Source: Agrococcus sp. ARC_14
GTDB lineage: Bacteria > Actinomycetota > Actinomycetes > Actinomycetales > Microbacteriaceae
Reading direction: 5' to 3'
Assembly (NCBI RefSeq): GCF_022436485.1
Contig: NZ_JAKUDO010000001.1
Coordinates: 1,984,001-2,048,000, forward strand
DNA: 64,000 bases
Below, in pieces: positions 51,079 through 60,236 of this stretch. Every line of letters begins with the position of its first letter. Positions within the stretch are counted from its first letter, which is position 1. Below the pieces are notes generated by a model. That model had not been told where the DNA came from. It did not search any database and worked only from the letters and a program-made list of their open reading frames with translations. The translations under genes and the position numbers were made by a program.

Positions 51079-51954
51079 GTGATCGCAGCGCTCAATCGGG
51101 TCGTCGGCTTCATCGACGATCACCTCACCGAGGAGATCGACGTCGCGGCACTGACGAGCGAGCTCGGCACGACGGAGTACCACCTCCGTCGGATGTTCTC
51201 GTCGCTGTCGGGCATGCCGCTGTCGGAGTACATCCGTCGCCGCCGCATGACCGTCGCGGCGGCCGAGGTGCTCACGGGCGATGCCGAGCTGCTCGGCATC
51301 GCGGTGCGCTACGGCTACGGCTCCACCGAGGCGTTCGGACGAGCGTTCCGGGCGGTGCACGGCGTCAGCCCCGGCGACGCGCGCCGAGCCGGCGGCCCCC
51401 TTCGCACACAACCGCAGCTCAGGTTCCGCCTGACCGTAGAAGGGAACTCCCCGATGGACACCCGCATCGCAGATCGACCGACCTTCCGCCTCATCGGCCA
51501 CGCCGCTCGCGTGCCGCTCATCTACGAAGGCGCCAACCCCCACATCCAGGCACACATCGCGGCATTGCCGGTGTCGGAGCACGACCGCCTCAAGGCGTTG
51601 AGCGACACCGAGCCGGCGGGCCTGCTCCAGGTCAGCGATGATGTCGATCCCGACAGCACCGAGGGCAGCGAGCTCACCTACCTGCACGGCGTCGCGATCA
51701 CCGAGGGGACGCCTGCTCCTTCGGATCTCGATGCGATCGAGGTGCCCGCGGGCACCTGGGCGGTGTTCCGCATCCAGGGTGCCTACCCCGCCGCGCTGCA
51801 GACGACGTGGGCGGCGACCGCCACCGACTGGTTCCCCTCGAACCCGTGGCGGCTGCGACCCGGTCCCTCGATCGTGGCCGTGCTCGACCGGGCCGCAGAC
51901 TTCAGCACGGCGACGTGCGAGCTGTGGCTGCCGGTGGAGCGTGAGGCGAGCTGA
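51079..51954 (+). CDS. AraC-type HTH fused to GyrI-like effector domain
   Basis: 291 residues from a GTG with GGAAGGGAG ahead of it. HTH: VVGFIDDHLTEEIDVAALTS ELGTTEYHLRRMFSSLSGMP LSEYIRRRRMTVAAAEVLTG. Effector part: MDTRIADRPTFRLIGHAARV PLIYEGANPHIQAHIAALPV, then AGTWAVFRIQGAYPAALQTT WAATATDWFPSNPWRLRPGP. Such SoxS/Rob-like fusions bind small drugs. Confidence 0.92.
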   Translation: MIAALNRVVGFIDDHLTEEIDVAALTSELGTTEYHLRRMFSSLSGMPLSEYIRRRRMTVAAAEVLTGDAELLGIAVRYGYGSTEAFGRAFRAVHGVSPGDARRAGGPLRTQPQLRFRLTVEGNSPMDTRIADRPTFRLIGHAARVPLIYEGANPHIQAHIAALPVSEHDRLKALSDTEPAGLLQVSDDVDPDSTEGSELTYLHGVAITEGTPAPSDLDAIEVPAGTWAVFRIQGAYPAALQTTWAATATDWFPSNPWRLRPGPSIVAVLDRAADFSTATCELWLPVEREAS

Positions 51955-51975
51955 CGTTGCTCGACACCGGGCCCG

Positions 51976-52836
51976 TCACCAGGTGATGCCGAGCATGCGC
52001 GCGCTCTGCTCCCAGTGGCTGCGCACCAGCTCGGGGTCGGAGGCCTGCGGGTTGGTGCGCCCGATGCGGCCCGGCGAGCGGTAGTACTCTCCCGACTGCC
52101 AGGCTTCGCCGGGCGCTCCCGCGATGAAGTACGACAGCGCCGCTCCCCCACCCTCGGGCGAGGTCAGGAACCGTCTGAGCGCGCCGAAGTACAGGCGTCG
52201 GAGCGGGCTCGTCGTGTCGGACGCGAAGCTCGTGGCGACCACGCCGGGGTGGAACGCCACCGCAGACAGACCCTGGGCGTGGAACCGCTCGTGCAGGCCC
52301 TTCGCGAAGAGCACGTTGGCCAGCTTCGCGTTGCCGTAGGCACGATTGGGCGAGAACCCCTTCCAGCCGTCGAGGTCGTCGAGGTCGACGTGCCCGAACA
52401 GCCGTGCTGCTGCGCTGCTCGTGTTGACGACGGATGCCCTGCTCGCGATGAGTCGGTCGAGCAGCAGGTTGGTCAGCAGCACTGGCGCGAGGTGATTGAC
52501 CTGGAAGGTTCGTTCGAAGCCGTCGTCGGTGCGGATCGGGCCCGAGAAGAGGCCGCCGGCGTTGTTCGCGAGCACGTCGATGTGCTCGCACTCGGCCAGC
52601 AGCGTGCTCGCGAGCTCGCGCACCTCACTGAGCCGCGCGAAGTCCGCGACATGATGCTCCGCGCCGATCCGCCGCGCGACCGCTCTGGTCTTCTCGGGCG
52701 ACCGGCCGATGACGACGATCCGATCCCCCGCGCTCGCGAGCTGTTCGCTCGCCGCGGCGCCGATGCCGTCGCTGGCGCCGGTGATCACGACGGTGCGTGC
52801 TCGCTCGTGCGGCTGCGCCGCGATCGGATCGCTCAT
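51976..52836 (-). CDS. short-chain dehydrogenase/reductase
   Basis: 286 residues. NADP motif TVVITGASDGIGAAASEQLA, then HIDVLANNAGGLFSGPIRTD DGFERTFQVNHLAP and catalytic YGNAKLANVLFAKGLHERF (YxxxK as Y-GNA-K). It belongs to the retinol-dehydrogenase-like SDR group. Substrate unknown. Confidence 0.92.
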   Translation of the reverse strand: MSDPIAAQPHERARTVVITGASDGIGAAASEQLASAGDRIVVIGRSPEKTRAVARRIGAEHHVADFARLSEVRELASTLLAECEHIDVLANNAGGLFSGPIRTDDGFERTFQVNHLAPVLLTNLLLDRLIASRASVVNTSSAAARLFGHVDLDDLDGWKGFSPNRAYGNAKLANVLFAKGLHERFHAQGLSAVAFHPGVVATSFASDTTSPLRRLYFGALRRFLTSPEGGGAALSYFIAGAPGEAWQSGEYYRSPGRIGRTNPQASDPELVRSHWEQSARMLGITW

Positions 52837-52927
52837 CACCGGCAACCTAGCGCGCTCGCTATCCTGGGCGGCTGAGCGCGCCGATCGGCGTCGCGCTCGC
52901 GATCGATCACCGTGCGTGCGGAGGAAC

Positions 52928-53401
52928 GTGACCGTCGAACCCTGTCCTGAGTGCGGCACCACGCTGCCCGCGAGCAGCGAGTGCTGGAGCCGCCTCCACG
53001 AGCTGCTCGAGATCGAGAGCCGCGTGCTGCCGGGGCTCGGGCCAGCGGTGGGCAAGCGCGCGCACTTCTTCGCCGTGGCGACCTACCAGCTGCAGCATCC
53101 GTCGCGGCTGACGCGCGAGTCGGTGGACTGGCTGCGCACGGGTGTCCGCGAGATGCTCGAGCCCACGGGCACGACGACCGATCGACTGCGACGCCGCGCC
53201 GGAGACTTCGCCAAGGGATCGCGGCGGGTCTCCAGCGCTGCCCCGGAGGGCGATCGCTCGCACATCGACCCGCGGTGGCCGACCGCGTGGTCGATCACCG
53301 CCCGCGACGTGGCCTCGCAGCCCGACTCGGCCTACCCCGAAGCTGTCGAGCGCTGGGCGGCCGCGGCCCTCGCCGACGTCGACGCCGCGACGCTCAGCTG
53401 A
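52928..53401 (+). CDS. DUF5946-like protein
   Basis: 157 residues from GTG with GGAGG four bases upstream. CPECGTTLPASSECWSRLHE LLEIESR, then HFFAVATYQLQHPSRLTRES VDWLRTG and WSITARDVASQPDSAYPEAV ERWAAAALADVD. The N-terminal CPECG plus a later Cys may bind zinc. Conserved actinobacterial protein of unknown role. Its 3' end overlaps the convergent gene by eight bases. Confidence 0.78.
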   Translation: MTVEPCPECGTTLPASSECWSRLHELLEIESRVLPGLGPAVGKRAHFFAVATYQLQHPSRLTRESVDWLRTGVREMLEPTGTTTDRLRRRAGDFAKGSRRVSSAAPEGDRSHIDPRWPTAWSITARDVASQPDSAYPEAVERWAAAALADVDAATLS

Positions 53402-53993
53402 ACGACGCCGTCTGCGGCTCGCCCTCGAGTCGTCGGTACAGCATCCGCGTGACACCCGCCGGGTAGGGCGTCGGGGGTTCGATGAGCTCGAAGCGGGCGG
53501 GCGGCGTGCCCTCCGGCCAGATGCGCTTGCCGGTGCCGAGCACGATGGGGCACACCCACAGGTTCAGCCGGTCGACCAGCCGCTCCGCGAACAGGGTCTG
53601 CAGCAGCGCGCCGCTCCCCCAGGTATGGATCAGGCGATGCCGCTCGCGCAGCGCCGGCACCTCGGCCGCCGCATCCCTGACCTGCTCGCTGTGCTCCCAG
53701 GTGAGTGCGGGCGTGCCGCGCGAGGCCACATACTTCGGCACCCGGTCGAAGTTGCGCCCGATCACCGTCGTGTTGCCGGGCCAGAAGCCGCGGAAGATCT
53801 CGTACGTCGTGTGGCCGAGCAGCATGGCGTCGTTCTCCTGCACGTCGGCGTCCATCTGCGCGCCCGCCTCGTCATCCCAGTACGGCACCTCCCAGCCGGC
53901 ATAGGGGTAGTCGCCGTCATGCTCGTTCGCACCGCCGTTGGCCTGGATCACGCCGTCGAGCGTGATGATCATGTTGACGTGCAGCTCACCCAT
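53394..53993 (-). CDS. dihydrofolate-reductase-like (RibD C-terminal family) protein
   Basis: 199 residues: MGELHVNMIITLDGVIQANG, DAMLLGHTTYEIFRGFWPG, YVASRGTPALTWEHSEQVRD and LIHTWGSGALLQTLFAERLV DRLNLWVCPIVLGTGKRIWP EGTPPARFELIE. Same family as the protein at 44681-45250, but with a clearly different sequence. NADPH-dependent reductase of unknown substrate. Confidence 0.9.
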   Translation of the reverse strand: MGELHVNMIITLDGVIQANGGANEHDGDYPYAGWEVPYWDDEAGAQMDADVQENDAMLLGHTTYEIFRGFWPGNTTVIGRNFDRVPKYVASRGTPALTWEHSEQVRDAAAEVPALRERHRLIHTWGSGALLQTLFAERLVDRLNLWVCPIVLGTGKRIWPEGTPPARFELIEPPTPYPAGVTRMLYRRLEGEPQTASFS

Positions 53994-54087
53994 CGCATCA
54001 TCCCTTCGTCGACGTCAGTATCGGCTGGGGCAAGTCCATAGGCAATGGAGCATCTGCAGCCGGAGGCGCGGGGCTACACTCAGCCGC

Positions 54088-54573
54088 ATGTCACGCACCC
54101 GACCGGCCATCGCCGCCGCCCTCCTCATCGCAGGCCTCGTCCTCACGGGATGCGCGGGCGCCGAGCCCGAGGCACCAGCCGACACGCAGCCGGTCGACGA
54201 GGCGCCCGCCGACACCACCGATGCCGGCGAAGACTCCGGCGAGTCCGACGAGTCCGACGACCCTGCAACGGCGGCCGGCGAGCTCATCGGCATGGTCGGC
54301 ACCGCCGACGACCCCGAGGCCTACGAGATCGCGCTGCTCGACGGTGACGGGAATCCGGTCACCTCGCTCCCCGCGGGCGACTACACGCTCACGTTCGCCG
54401 ATCAGTCGCAGATGCACAACTTCCGCCTCACCGGCGAAGGCGTCGACGAGGCGACGGATGTTGCGGGCACGGATGAGACGACGGTCGAGATCACGCTCGT
54501 GGCCGGCACGTACGAATTCGTCTGCGACCCGCACGTGAGCACCATGAGCGGCCAGCTCGAGGTCACCGGCTAA
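54088..54573 (+). CDS. cupredoxin-like lipoprotein
   Basis: 161 residues. Lipobox LVLTGC with Cys22, a long acidic linker (DTTDAGEDSGESDESDD), then a beta-sandwich with potential type-1 copper ligands: His in DQSQMHNFRL and Cys, His, Met in YEFVCDPHVSTMSGQLEV. It could bind copper or pass electrons outside the membrane. It precedes a metal-sensor/exporter pair. Confidence 0.85.
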   Translation: MSRTRPAIAAALLIAGLVLTGCAGAEPEAPADTQPVDEAPADTTDAGEDSGESDESDDPATAAGELIGMVGTADDPEAYEIALLDGDGNPVTSLPAGDYTLTFADQSQMHNFRLTGEGVDEATDVAGTDETTVEITLVAGTYEFVCDPHVSTMSGQLEVTG

Positions 54574-54626
54574 CCCACCCGGGCGTCGCTCTCGCGACAG
54601 TACAGGCATCTATGTACTATCGCAGG

Positions 54627-54962
54627 ATGGCCTCCCCCACGACGCTCACGCACACCGATGCGCTCGCACGTCTCGGCTTCGCGCTCTCCGACCCGACTCG
54701 CGCGCGCATCCTGCTGGCCCTGCGCGACGACAGCGCGCAGCCGTCGCACCTCGCCGATGAGCTCGGCGTCAGCCGCCAGGTGATGTCCAACCACCTCGCA
54801 TGCCTGCGGGGCTGCGGACTCGTGGAGACTGAGCGCGCTGGCCGCACCACGAGCTACCGCCTCGCCGATCCGAGCCTCGCACCTGCGCTCAACGACCTCA
54901 TGCAGCTCGTGCTCACCGTCGATCCCGCGTGCTGCTCGCGCGATGACTGCACCTGCGCATGA
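54627..54962 (+). CDS. CmtR-like metal-sensing repressor (second copy)
   Basis: 111 residues. VSRQVMSNHLACLRGCGLVE has the two recognition-helix cysteines (59, 63) of CmtR, and the tail PACCSRDDCTCA adds five more. The -10 box TACTAT ends six bases before this ATG, so the transcript is probably leaderless; the ATG five codons upstream lies in the promoter and is rejected. Its stop overlaps the exporter gene. It parallels the cmtR-CDF pair at 22528-23531. Confidence 0.88.
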   Translation: MASPTTLTHTDALARLGFALSDPTRARILLALRDDSAQPSHLADELGVSRQVMSNHLACLRGCGLVETERAGRTTSYRLADPSLAPALNDLMQLVLTVDPACCSRDDCTCA

Positions 54963-55633
54963 GCAGCACGAGCACCTCCACCGTCACGCCCGAGCGCAGA
55001 AGGGTGCTGCAGCGCCGAATCCGCTGGATCGTCGGCGCCACCATCGGCTACAACGTCATCGAGGCGATCATCGCGCTCTCGGCCGGCGCCGCGGCGTCAT
55101 CCGCTGCGCTGATCGGCTTCGGGCTCGACTCGATCGTCGAGGTGCTCTCCGCCGCGGCCGTCGCGTGGCAGTTCGCGGCGCCCGATCCCCAGCGACGAGA
55201 ACGCATCGCGCTGCGCGTCATCGCGCTCTCGTTCTTCGGTCTCGCGCTCGTCGTCACGATCGAGGCCGGGCGCGCGCTGCTCGGCGTCACCGCGCCCGAC
55301 CACTCGCCCGTCGGCATCGTGCTCGCCGCCGTCAGCGTGGCCATCATGCCGGCCTTCTCCTGGTTTGAGCGCCGCACGGGCACGGAGCTCGGCTCGGCAT
55401 CGGCGATCGCCGACTCGAAGCAGACCCTCCTCTGCGCCATGCTGTCGGCCGCCGTGCTCGTGGGCCTCGTGCTGCACAGCACGTTCGGGTGGGCATGGGC
55501 GGATGCGGTGGCCGCCCTGGTGATCGCGGGCTTCGCGGTGCGAGAGGGGTTGGAGGCGTGGCGCGGCGATGCCTGCAAGCAGCCGATCTCGTCGCTCACG
55601 AGCGAGAACGACGACGCCTGCGACTGCTGCTGA
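54959..55633 (+). CDS. cation-diffusion-facilitator-like exporter (second copy)
   Basis: 224 residues, about six hydrophobic segments: IVGATIGYNVIEAIIALSAG, AALIGFGLDSIVEVLSAAAV and AWADAVAALVIAGFAVREGL EAWRGDACKQ. Highly similar to the protein at 22878-23531 but with a cysteine tail DACDCC. It probably exports Cd, Zn or Pb under the preceding sensor. Confidence 0.9.
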   Translation: MSSTSTSTVTPERRRVLQRRIRWIVGATIGYNVIEAIIALSAGAAASSAALIGFGLDSIVEVLSAAAVAWQFAAPDPQRRERIALRVIALSFFGLALVVTIEAGRALLGVTAPDHSPVGIVLAAVSVAIMPAFSWFERRTGTELGSASAIADSKQTLLCAMLSAAVLVGLVLHSTFGWAWADAVAALVIAGFAVREGLEAWRGDACKQPISSLTSENDDACDCC

Positions 55634-55673
55634 CCGGCGAACGGTGCTGAGCTGCGAACGGTGCTGACTCTCG

Positions 55674-56870
55674 TCACCGACTGAGGCCGTGCAGGCCTCG
55701 CCGCATGAGGAAGGCGAGTGCGATCAGCGAGAGCGCCGCTGCCCCGACGACGACGATGCCGTGGCCGACGGCGACCTGCGTGACGGTGAAGATGTCGGCG
55801 ACGGCGCTCGCCGCGAGGCCGGGGATCGCGGCAGAGGCGTACGAGATCAGGTACATCGTCGAGAGCAGGCCCGCTCGCTGATGCGGGGCCGCGGTCGGCA
55901 GCACCAGTCGGTTGGCCGCAGTCGCGATCGCCCCGGCGGCGACGCCGGAGATGAGGGCGGCGACGAAGTAGCCCGGCACGGAGCCGAGCCCGACCGACGC
56001 CACGATGCCGGCGATGGCGGCAGTGAAGATCGCCAGGCCGATGACGAGCGTCGGGGCGACCCGCCCCCGACCCGCGATCGGGCCTCCGAGCGCAGCGGGC
56101 AGGATGCCGGCGGCGAAGACCAGCCCGACGACCACGGCGCTGTTCGTGCCGAACTGCTCGACGGCGACCGAGGGGCCGAAGGCCTGGAAGAACGAGCCCA
56201 TCGACCAGGTCGAGCCGATCGCTGCACCGGCGGCGAGCACGATCAGGCCTGCGTCCTGCGGGACCACCAGCTTCGGCACGAGCGAGCTGAGCGCGCCCGG
56301 CCTGCGCTCCCCCGTCTCGTGCGCGAGCCCGACGAGCACGGCAGCGCTGGCGAGCAGCGCCGCGATGATCGCGTAGGGCAGCACCTGCGGCGCCGGCCCG
56401 AAGTCGACCAGCACGCTCGCGGCGAGCGCACCGACCGGGCCACCGAGCGCAGGCACGTTGCCCGTCACGAGCGGCGCGAGCCAGCGCGGCTGCGCGGGCG
56501 CGGCGTCGACGATGATCGCGCCGAGGCTGCCGGTCGCGATGCCGCACGCGATGCCCTGCAGCAGACGGCCGGTGAGCAGCTGCCACTCCTCGCCGACGGT
56601 CATGAGCACGAGCACGCCAGCGGCCGACAGCAGCAGCGCGGTGATCGCCACGGGCTTGCGGCCGAGATGGTCGGCGAGCCGCCCGAGCACCAGCAGCGCG
56701 ACCGCGGCGGCGAGCAGGTAGACGACGGCGGCCGCCGCGATCGTCGAGTCGGCCATGCCCGTGTCGCGATAGCCGTTCAACTGCGGGATGGGGCTGCCCG
56801 AGGACACGAAGACGAGCAGCAGCGCGACGGTCGCGACGACGAACGCGTACCTGCGTCGAGCGCGGGTCAC
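55674..56870 (-). CDS. major-facilitator-superfamily exporter
   Basis: 398 residues with about 12 hydrophobic segments; the loop LGRLADHLGRKPVAI is the MFS motif between helices 2 and 3, and LLTGRLLQGIACGIATGSLG follows. It is probably a drug or metabolite exporter; nothing in the context names a substrate. Confidence 0.9.
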   Translation of the reverse strand: MTRARRRYAFVVATVALLLVFVSSGSPIPQLNGYRDTGMADSTIAAAAVVYLLAAAVALLVLGRLADHLGRKPVAITALLLSAAGVLVLMTVGEEWQLLTGRLLQGIACGIATGSLGAIIVDAAPAQPRWLAPLVTGNVPALGGPVGALAASVLVDFGPAPQVLPYAIIAALLASAAVLVGLAHETGERRPGALSSLVPKLVVPQDAGLIVLAAGAAIGSTWSMGSFFQAFGPSVAVEQFGTNSAVVVGLVFAAGILPAALGGPIAGRGRVAPTLVIGLAIFTAAIAGIVASVGLGSVPGYFVAALISGVAAGAIATAANRLVLPTAAPHQRAGLLSTMYLISYASAAIPGLAASAVADIFTVTQVAVGHGIVVVGAAALSLIALAFLMRRGLHGLSR

Positions 56871-56967
56871 GAGCGGGGCCGTCGGGGGTGCATGCCCCCA
56901 GTCTCGCCCACTGGTCGCAGGATGTCAGACATGGTCGGCTGCGGGGCGAGCGCGTGCGCGAGCCCGC

Positions 56968-57765
56968 TCACCACCGGATCGCCGCGAGCCTCTCGATCCT
57001 GCGGGGCGCCTGCTCGCGCGCCGAAGCCTCGGCCGCGCCCGGGAGCCCTGCGAAGTCGAGCCCCGTGCGTGCGGCGAGGTCGTCGAGGCTGAGCTCGAAC
57101 GTGTCGAACGCGTCGAGGTAGGCCGTGCGGAGCCCGTCGAGATCCTGCGTGAGCAGGAACGCCTTCGACCGCAGCGCATCCCCCACCCGGTAGACGACCG
57201 CCTTCCAGTGATCGCGCGGCACCTGCACGAGGTCTCGGTAGTGCGGATCGTCGTCGGCAAGCACAGGGCCGCCGAAGACGCTGATCCGGCGGTCGACGAG
57301 CTCCTCCATGTCGAGCACGCCGTCTTCGAGCTCGCCCCACACGCCGCCGCGGCTCGACTGGTTGAAGCCGGCCATCTGCGGCGAGATGTTCGTGAAGCAG
57401 AAGGAGTCGAGGTTGGCCTGCTTCGCGTCGGCGAGCGTGCCCCAGAGCAGATCGGCGCGGCGCGCCAGGTGACCGCGGTCGAGGTCGTTGTCGGCGTAGA
57501 CCGCCTCGGTCGTCTGCTCGTCGAGCGGCAGTCGGTCGTCGGCGAAGAAGCGGCGGGCGCGCGGGATGTTGGGGAAGAAACGCAGGCCGTCGACGTTCCA
57601 GGCGACCGACCAGGCGAGTCGGCGCTCGGTGTGCATCGTCACGGTGAAGTGCATGGAGTCGAGCACGGGCGCATCGGCGTCGCGCACCGGGGTCGGCGCT
57701 GCCACCTGCTCGCCGAGGAAGGCGGGGTCGTAGCCGAGCGCACCGCGCGCCCGCGCCGCGCTCAT
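56968..57765 (-). CDS. DNA/RNA non-specific endonuclease (NUC family)
   Basis: 265 residues. The His-Me finger active site is DLDRGHLARRADLLWGTLAD AKQANLDSFCFTNISPQMAG FNQ (DRGH and the N..N residues). No secretion signal is visible and no immunity gene stands beside it. The start is chosen at the ATGA overlap with the cupin gene read in the same direction. Confidence 0.9.
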   Translation of the reverse strand: MSAARARGALGYDPAFLGEQVAAPTPVRDADAPVLDSMHFTVTMHTERRLAWSVAWNVDGLRFFPNIPRARRFFADDRLPLDEQTTEAVYADNDLDRGHLARRADLLWGTLADAKQANLDSFCFTNISPQMAGFNQSSRGGVWGELEDGVLDMEELVDRRISVFGGPVLADDDPHYRDLVQVPRDHWKAVVYRVGDALRSKAFLLTQDLDGLRTAYLDAFDTFELSLDDLAARTGLDFAGLPGAAEASAREQAPRRIERLAAIRW

Positions 57766-58106
57766 TCGAGCCACTCCGTCTCGAACGCCTCGGCCGCGTG
57801 GATGTGCACGGCCTCGTAGCCCGCCGGCCCGGTGCGGAAGGTGTGCGCGACCCCGGCCGGCACGATCAGCACCTGGCCCGCGTGCGCATCCGTCGTCACT
57901 TCGCCGATCGTGAACGTGGCCCAGCCACGCCGGATGAAGAACGTCTCTGCGTAGGGGTGGCGATGCAGCCGTGGGCCGACGCCCGGCTCGGTGGTCGACT
58001 CGAGGATGACCGAGACGCCCGCCGCACCCGGCAGCCGCTCGTAGTTCTGCGCCCAGTCGTCGCCGTCGTCGCGCCCGTCGTCTCGTTCGAGGATGTAGCC
58101 CAGCAT
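57762..58106 (-). CDS. small cupin-domain protein
   Basis: 114 residues. VGPRLHRHPYAETFFIRRGW ATFTIG (cupin motif 1 with His, His, Glu) and GQVLIVPAGVAHTFRTGPAG (motif 2 with His). It could bind a divalent metal. It is followed with a four-base overlap by the nuclease gene. Confidence 0.88.
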   Translation of the reverse strand: MLGYILERDDGRDDGDDWAQNYERLPGAAGVSVILESTTEPGVGPRLHRHPYAETFFIRRGWATFTIGEVTTDAHAGQVLIVPAGVAHTFRTGPAGYEAVHIHAAEAFETEWLE

Positions 58107-58186
58107 GGCGCCGAGACTAGTGGCCGCCGGTGACGCCCCGGTGGGCGTGGCAGGCTCCCCGGGAGCAGCGTCGGGTGAGGTCGAGC

Positions 58187-59521
58187 TCAGTCGTGCAGCA
58201 CGACCTCGAGCACCGCCCAGCCGCGCGGCGGCAGCGTGAGCTCGCCATCGCCCAGTTCGCACGCCCCCGCGACGACCGCGGACGCATCCGCCGCCGGCAC
58301 CGTGACCGGCTCGTCGTCGAGGTTGAGCGCGGTGACCAGCCCGGCATCGCCGATCGCCGTGCGCAGCACCAGGGCACCGTTCGCGACGTGCACGGCATCG
58401 GTGTGCGCGCGCGTCAGCCACGGGTTGCGCCTGCGCAGCGCCAGCAGCTCGCGATGCACGTCGAGGACGTGACGAGCGGATGGGTCGAGGGTGTCGGGCG
58501 CGGGCGGGTCGGCAGGGAACTCGGGCCGGATCGCGTCGTCGCCACCCTCGCGCTCCTCCTTGAGTGCCTGCCAGCCGAACTCGTCGCCGGCGAAGATCGC
58601 GGGAGTGCCGGCGACCGTGCAGAGCACTGCGAGCGCGTGGGGCACGAAGTCGGTGCCGACGGCGGAGGCGATGCGCGTCACGTCGTGGTTGCCGACGAAG
58701 GTGTAGGGCACGAAGTCGCGCAGCAGCTCGTTGCCGCGCCCGATGGCGTGCTCGAGCTCGAACAGGTTGCGCTCGGCGATGCTGTGCCAGATGCCCTGCC
58801 AGAGCTCGTACTGCGTCACGGCGTCCATGGTCGACTCGCGCACGATCTCGGCGTAGTCGCCGTGGATCACCTCGCCGAGGAACCAGGCGTCCGGATGCTG
58901 CTCGCGCACGCGCGGCAGCACCTTCGCCCAGAAGGCGCTCGGCACGGCGTATGCGGCGTCGAGCCGCCAGCCGTCGGCGCCGCGGGCGAGCCAATGGCCC
59001 ATCACGTCGACCACGAGCTGCTCGACCGCTGGCGAGTCGTGATCGAGCTCCACCAGGCCGCCGTGGCCCTCGAAGACCTCGGCCTCGCCACCTTCGCCCA
59101 GGCGGAAGAGCGCGGCCTCGGGAGCCGACGGGTCTGCCTGGGCAGCGAGGAAGGCGGGATGCTCGCTGCCGACGTGGTTGAAGACGCCGTCGAGCAGCAC
59201 GCGGATGCCGCGCTCGTGCGCCGCGGTGATGAGGCGGCCGAAGTCGGCGTCGTCGCCGAGCCGCGGGTCGAGCGCCAGGTGGTCGATGGTGTCGTAGCCG
59301 TGCGTGCTGCTGGCGAACACCGGGCCGAGCGCGATGCCGTTGAGGCCGAGCTCGATCACGTGGTCGAGCCATGCCTCGATGTGCGGCAGTCGATGCACGA
59401 CGGCGCTGTCTCCGGATTCGGCCCGGTCGCGGATCGGCGCCCCCGTGAAGCCCAGCGGGTAGACGTGCCACCACATCGCACTCGCGGACCAGTGCTCGCC
59501 ACCGTTCGTGTCATCACCCAT
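58187..59521 (-). CDS. alpha-amylase-family glycoside hydrolase (GH13)
   Basis: 444 residues. GH13 landmarks are LDGVFNHVG (region I), GWRLDAAYAVPSAFWAK (region II, nucleophile Asp), WFLGEVIHGDY (region III, Glu) and FVGNHDVTRI (region IV, Asp). No signal peptide is seen, so it probably acts on intracellular oligosaccharides. Short compared with many GH13 enzymes. A start three codons earlier (MAAMGDD) is equally possible. Confidence 0.92.
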   Translation of the reverse strand: MGDDTNGGEHWSASAMWWHVYPLGFTGAPIRDRAESGDSAVVHRLPHIEAWLDHVIELGLNGIALGPVFASSTHGYDTIDHLALDPRLGDDADFGRLITAAHERGIRVLLDGVFNHVGSEHPAFLAAQADPSAPEAALFRLGEGGEAEVFEGHGGLVELDHDSPAVEQLVVDVMGHWLARGADGWRLDAAYAVPSAFWAKVLPRVREQHPDAWFLGEVIHGDYAEIVRESTMDAVTQYELWQGIWHSIAERNLFELEHAIGRGNELLRDFVPYTFVGNHDVTRIASAVGTDFVPHALAVLCTVAGTPAIFAGDEFGWQALKEEREGGDDAIRPEFPADPPAPDTLDPSARHVLDVHRELLALRRRNPWLTRAHTDAVHVANGALVLRTAIGDAGLVTALNLDDEPVTVPAADASAVVAGACELGDGELTLPPRGWAVLEVVLHD

Positions 59522-59552
59522 GGCAGCCATCCTGCCCTGTCGACGCGGTGGG

Positions 59553-59912
59553 CTACTGCGCGGCCCACACCCCGAGCTCGTTGCCGCTGGGGTCGGCGAA
59601 GTGCAGGCGACGCCCGCCCGGGAAGTCGTAGGGCTGCTGCAGGATCTCGCCGCCGGCCGCCACGATCGCCTCCGCGGTCGCGTCGAGGTCGTCGGAGTAG
59701 AGCAGCACGAGGGGGCCGCCGGCGGGTCGCGCCTCCGTGGCAGCGGCGAGGCCGCCCACCTCACCATCGCCCGTCGGCGAGGCGATGCCGGCGTACTCGG
59801 GGCCGTAGTCGACGAAGCTCCAGCCGAAGGCGCCGGAGTAGAAGGCCTTCGCGGCCGCGAGATCGGTGACGGTCAGCTCGACGTAGTCGAGCGCATGGTG
59901 TGTGGAGGTCAT
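59553..59912 (-). CDS. VOC/glyoxalase-family protein
   Basis: 119 residues. HALDYVELTVTDLAAAKAFY SGAFGWSFVDYGPEYAGIA and PGGRRLHFADPSGNELGVWA form the paired beta-alpha-beta units of the family with conserved metal-site Glu. GGTC-type ribosome site precedes the ATG. Substrate unknown. Confidence 0.9.
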   Translation of the reverse strand: MTSTHHALDYVELTVTDLAAAKAFYSGAFGWSFVDYGPEYAGIASPTGDGEVGGLAAATEARPAGGPLVLLYSDDLDATAEAIVAAGGEILQQPYDFPGGRRLHFADPSGNELGVWAAQ

Positions 59913-60011
59913 GGACGCACCGTAGCGACGACCACCGACAGCCGCCACCGCACCCGCGAGGAACATCCGCTGCGGCGGTCGACTCCCAGGCTCGGCGTGC
60001 AGACTCCGCGC

Positions 60012-60212
60012 ATGTCGTACACCTGCGAGTCCTGCAGCAAGCGGAAGCCCGGCGAGCCGGTCGTGACGGTGATCGGGCGGCGCATCTGCCCCGACTGCGA
60101 CCGCGGCATCCTGGGCCTCGCGACTGGCATGACCGCATCCGGAGGCGACGTGGGCACGTCAGCCGGCATCGCGAGCTGGTTCAGGAACCGCACCCGCAAG
60201 CGCGACGAGTGA
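60012..60212 (+). CDS. small zinc-ribbon-like protein
   Basis: 66 residues: MSYTCESCSKRKPGEPVVTV IGRRICPDCDRGILG with two CxxC pairs that should bind zinc, then a Gly/Ser stretch and a basic tail FRNRTRKRDE. It may bind nucleic acid. It stands 24 bases before the RES-domain gene in the same direction. Confidence 0.75.
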   Translation: MSYTCESCSKRKPGEPVVTVIGRRICPDCDRGILGLATGMTASGGDVGTSAGIASWFRNRTRKRDE

Positions 60213-60236
60213 GGTGCACCTGGCATGCTGAACGGC

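Noticed and set aside
49134..51113. A 659-codon minus-strand frame
   Set aside because: It is antisense to the succinate-dehydrogenase-like flavoprotein, which has clear FAD and substrate motifs in the other strand.
55689..57092. A 467-codon plus-strand frame rich in Arg/Asp/Gly
   Set aside because: It is antisense to the MFS exporter and part of the nuclease and shows no domain.
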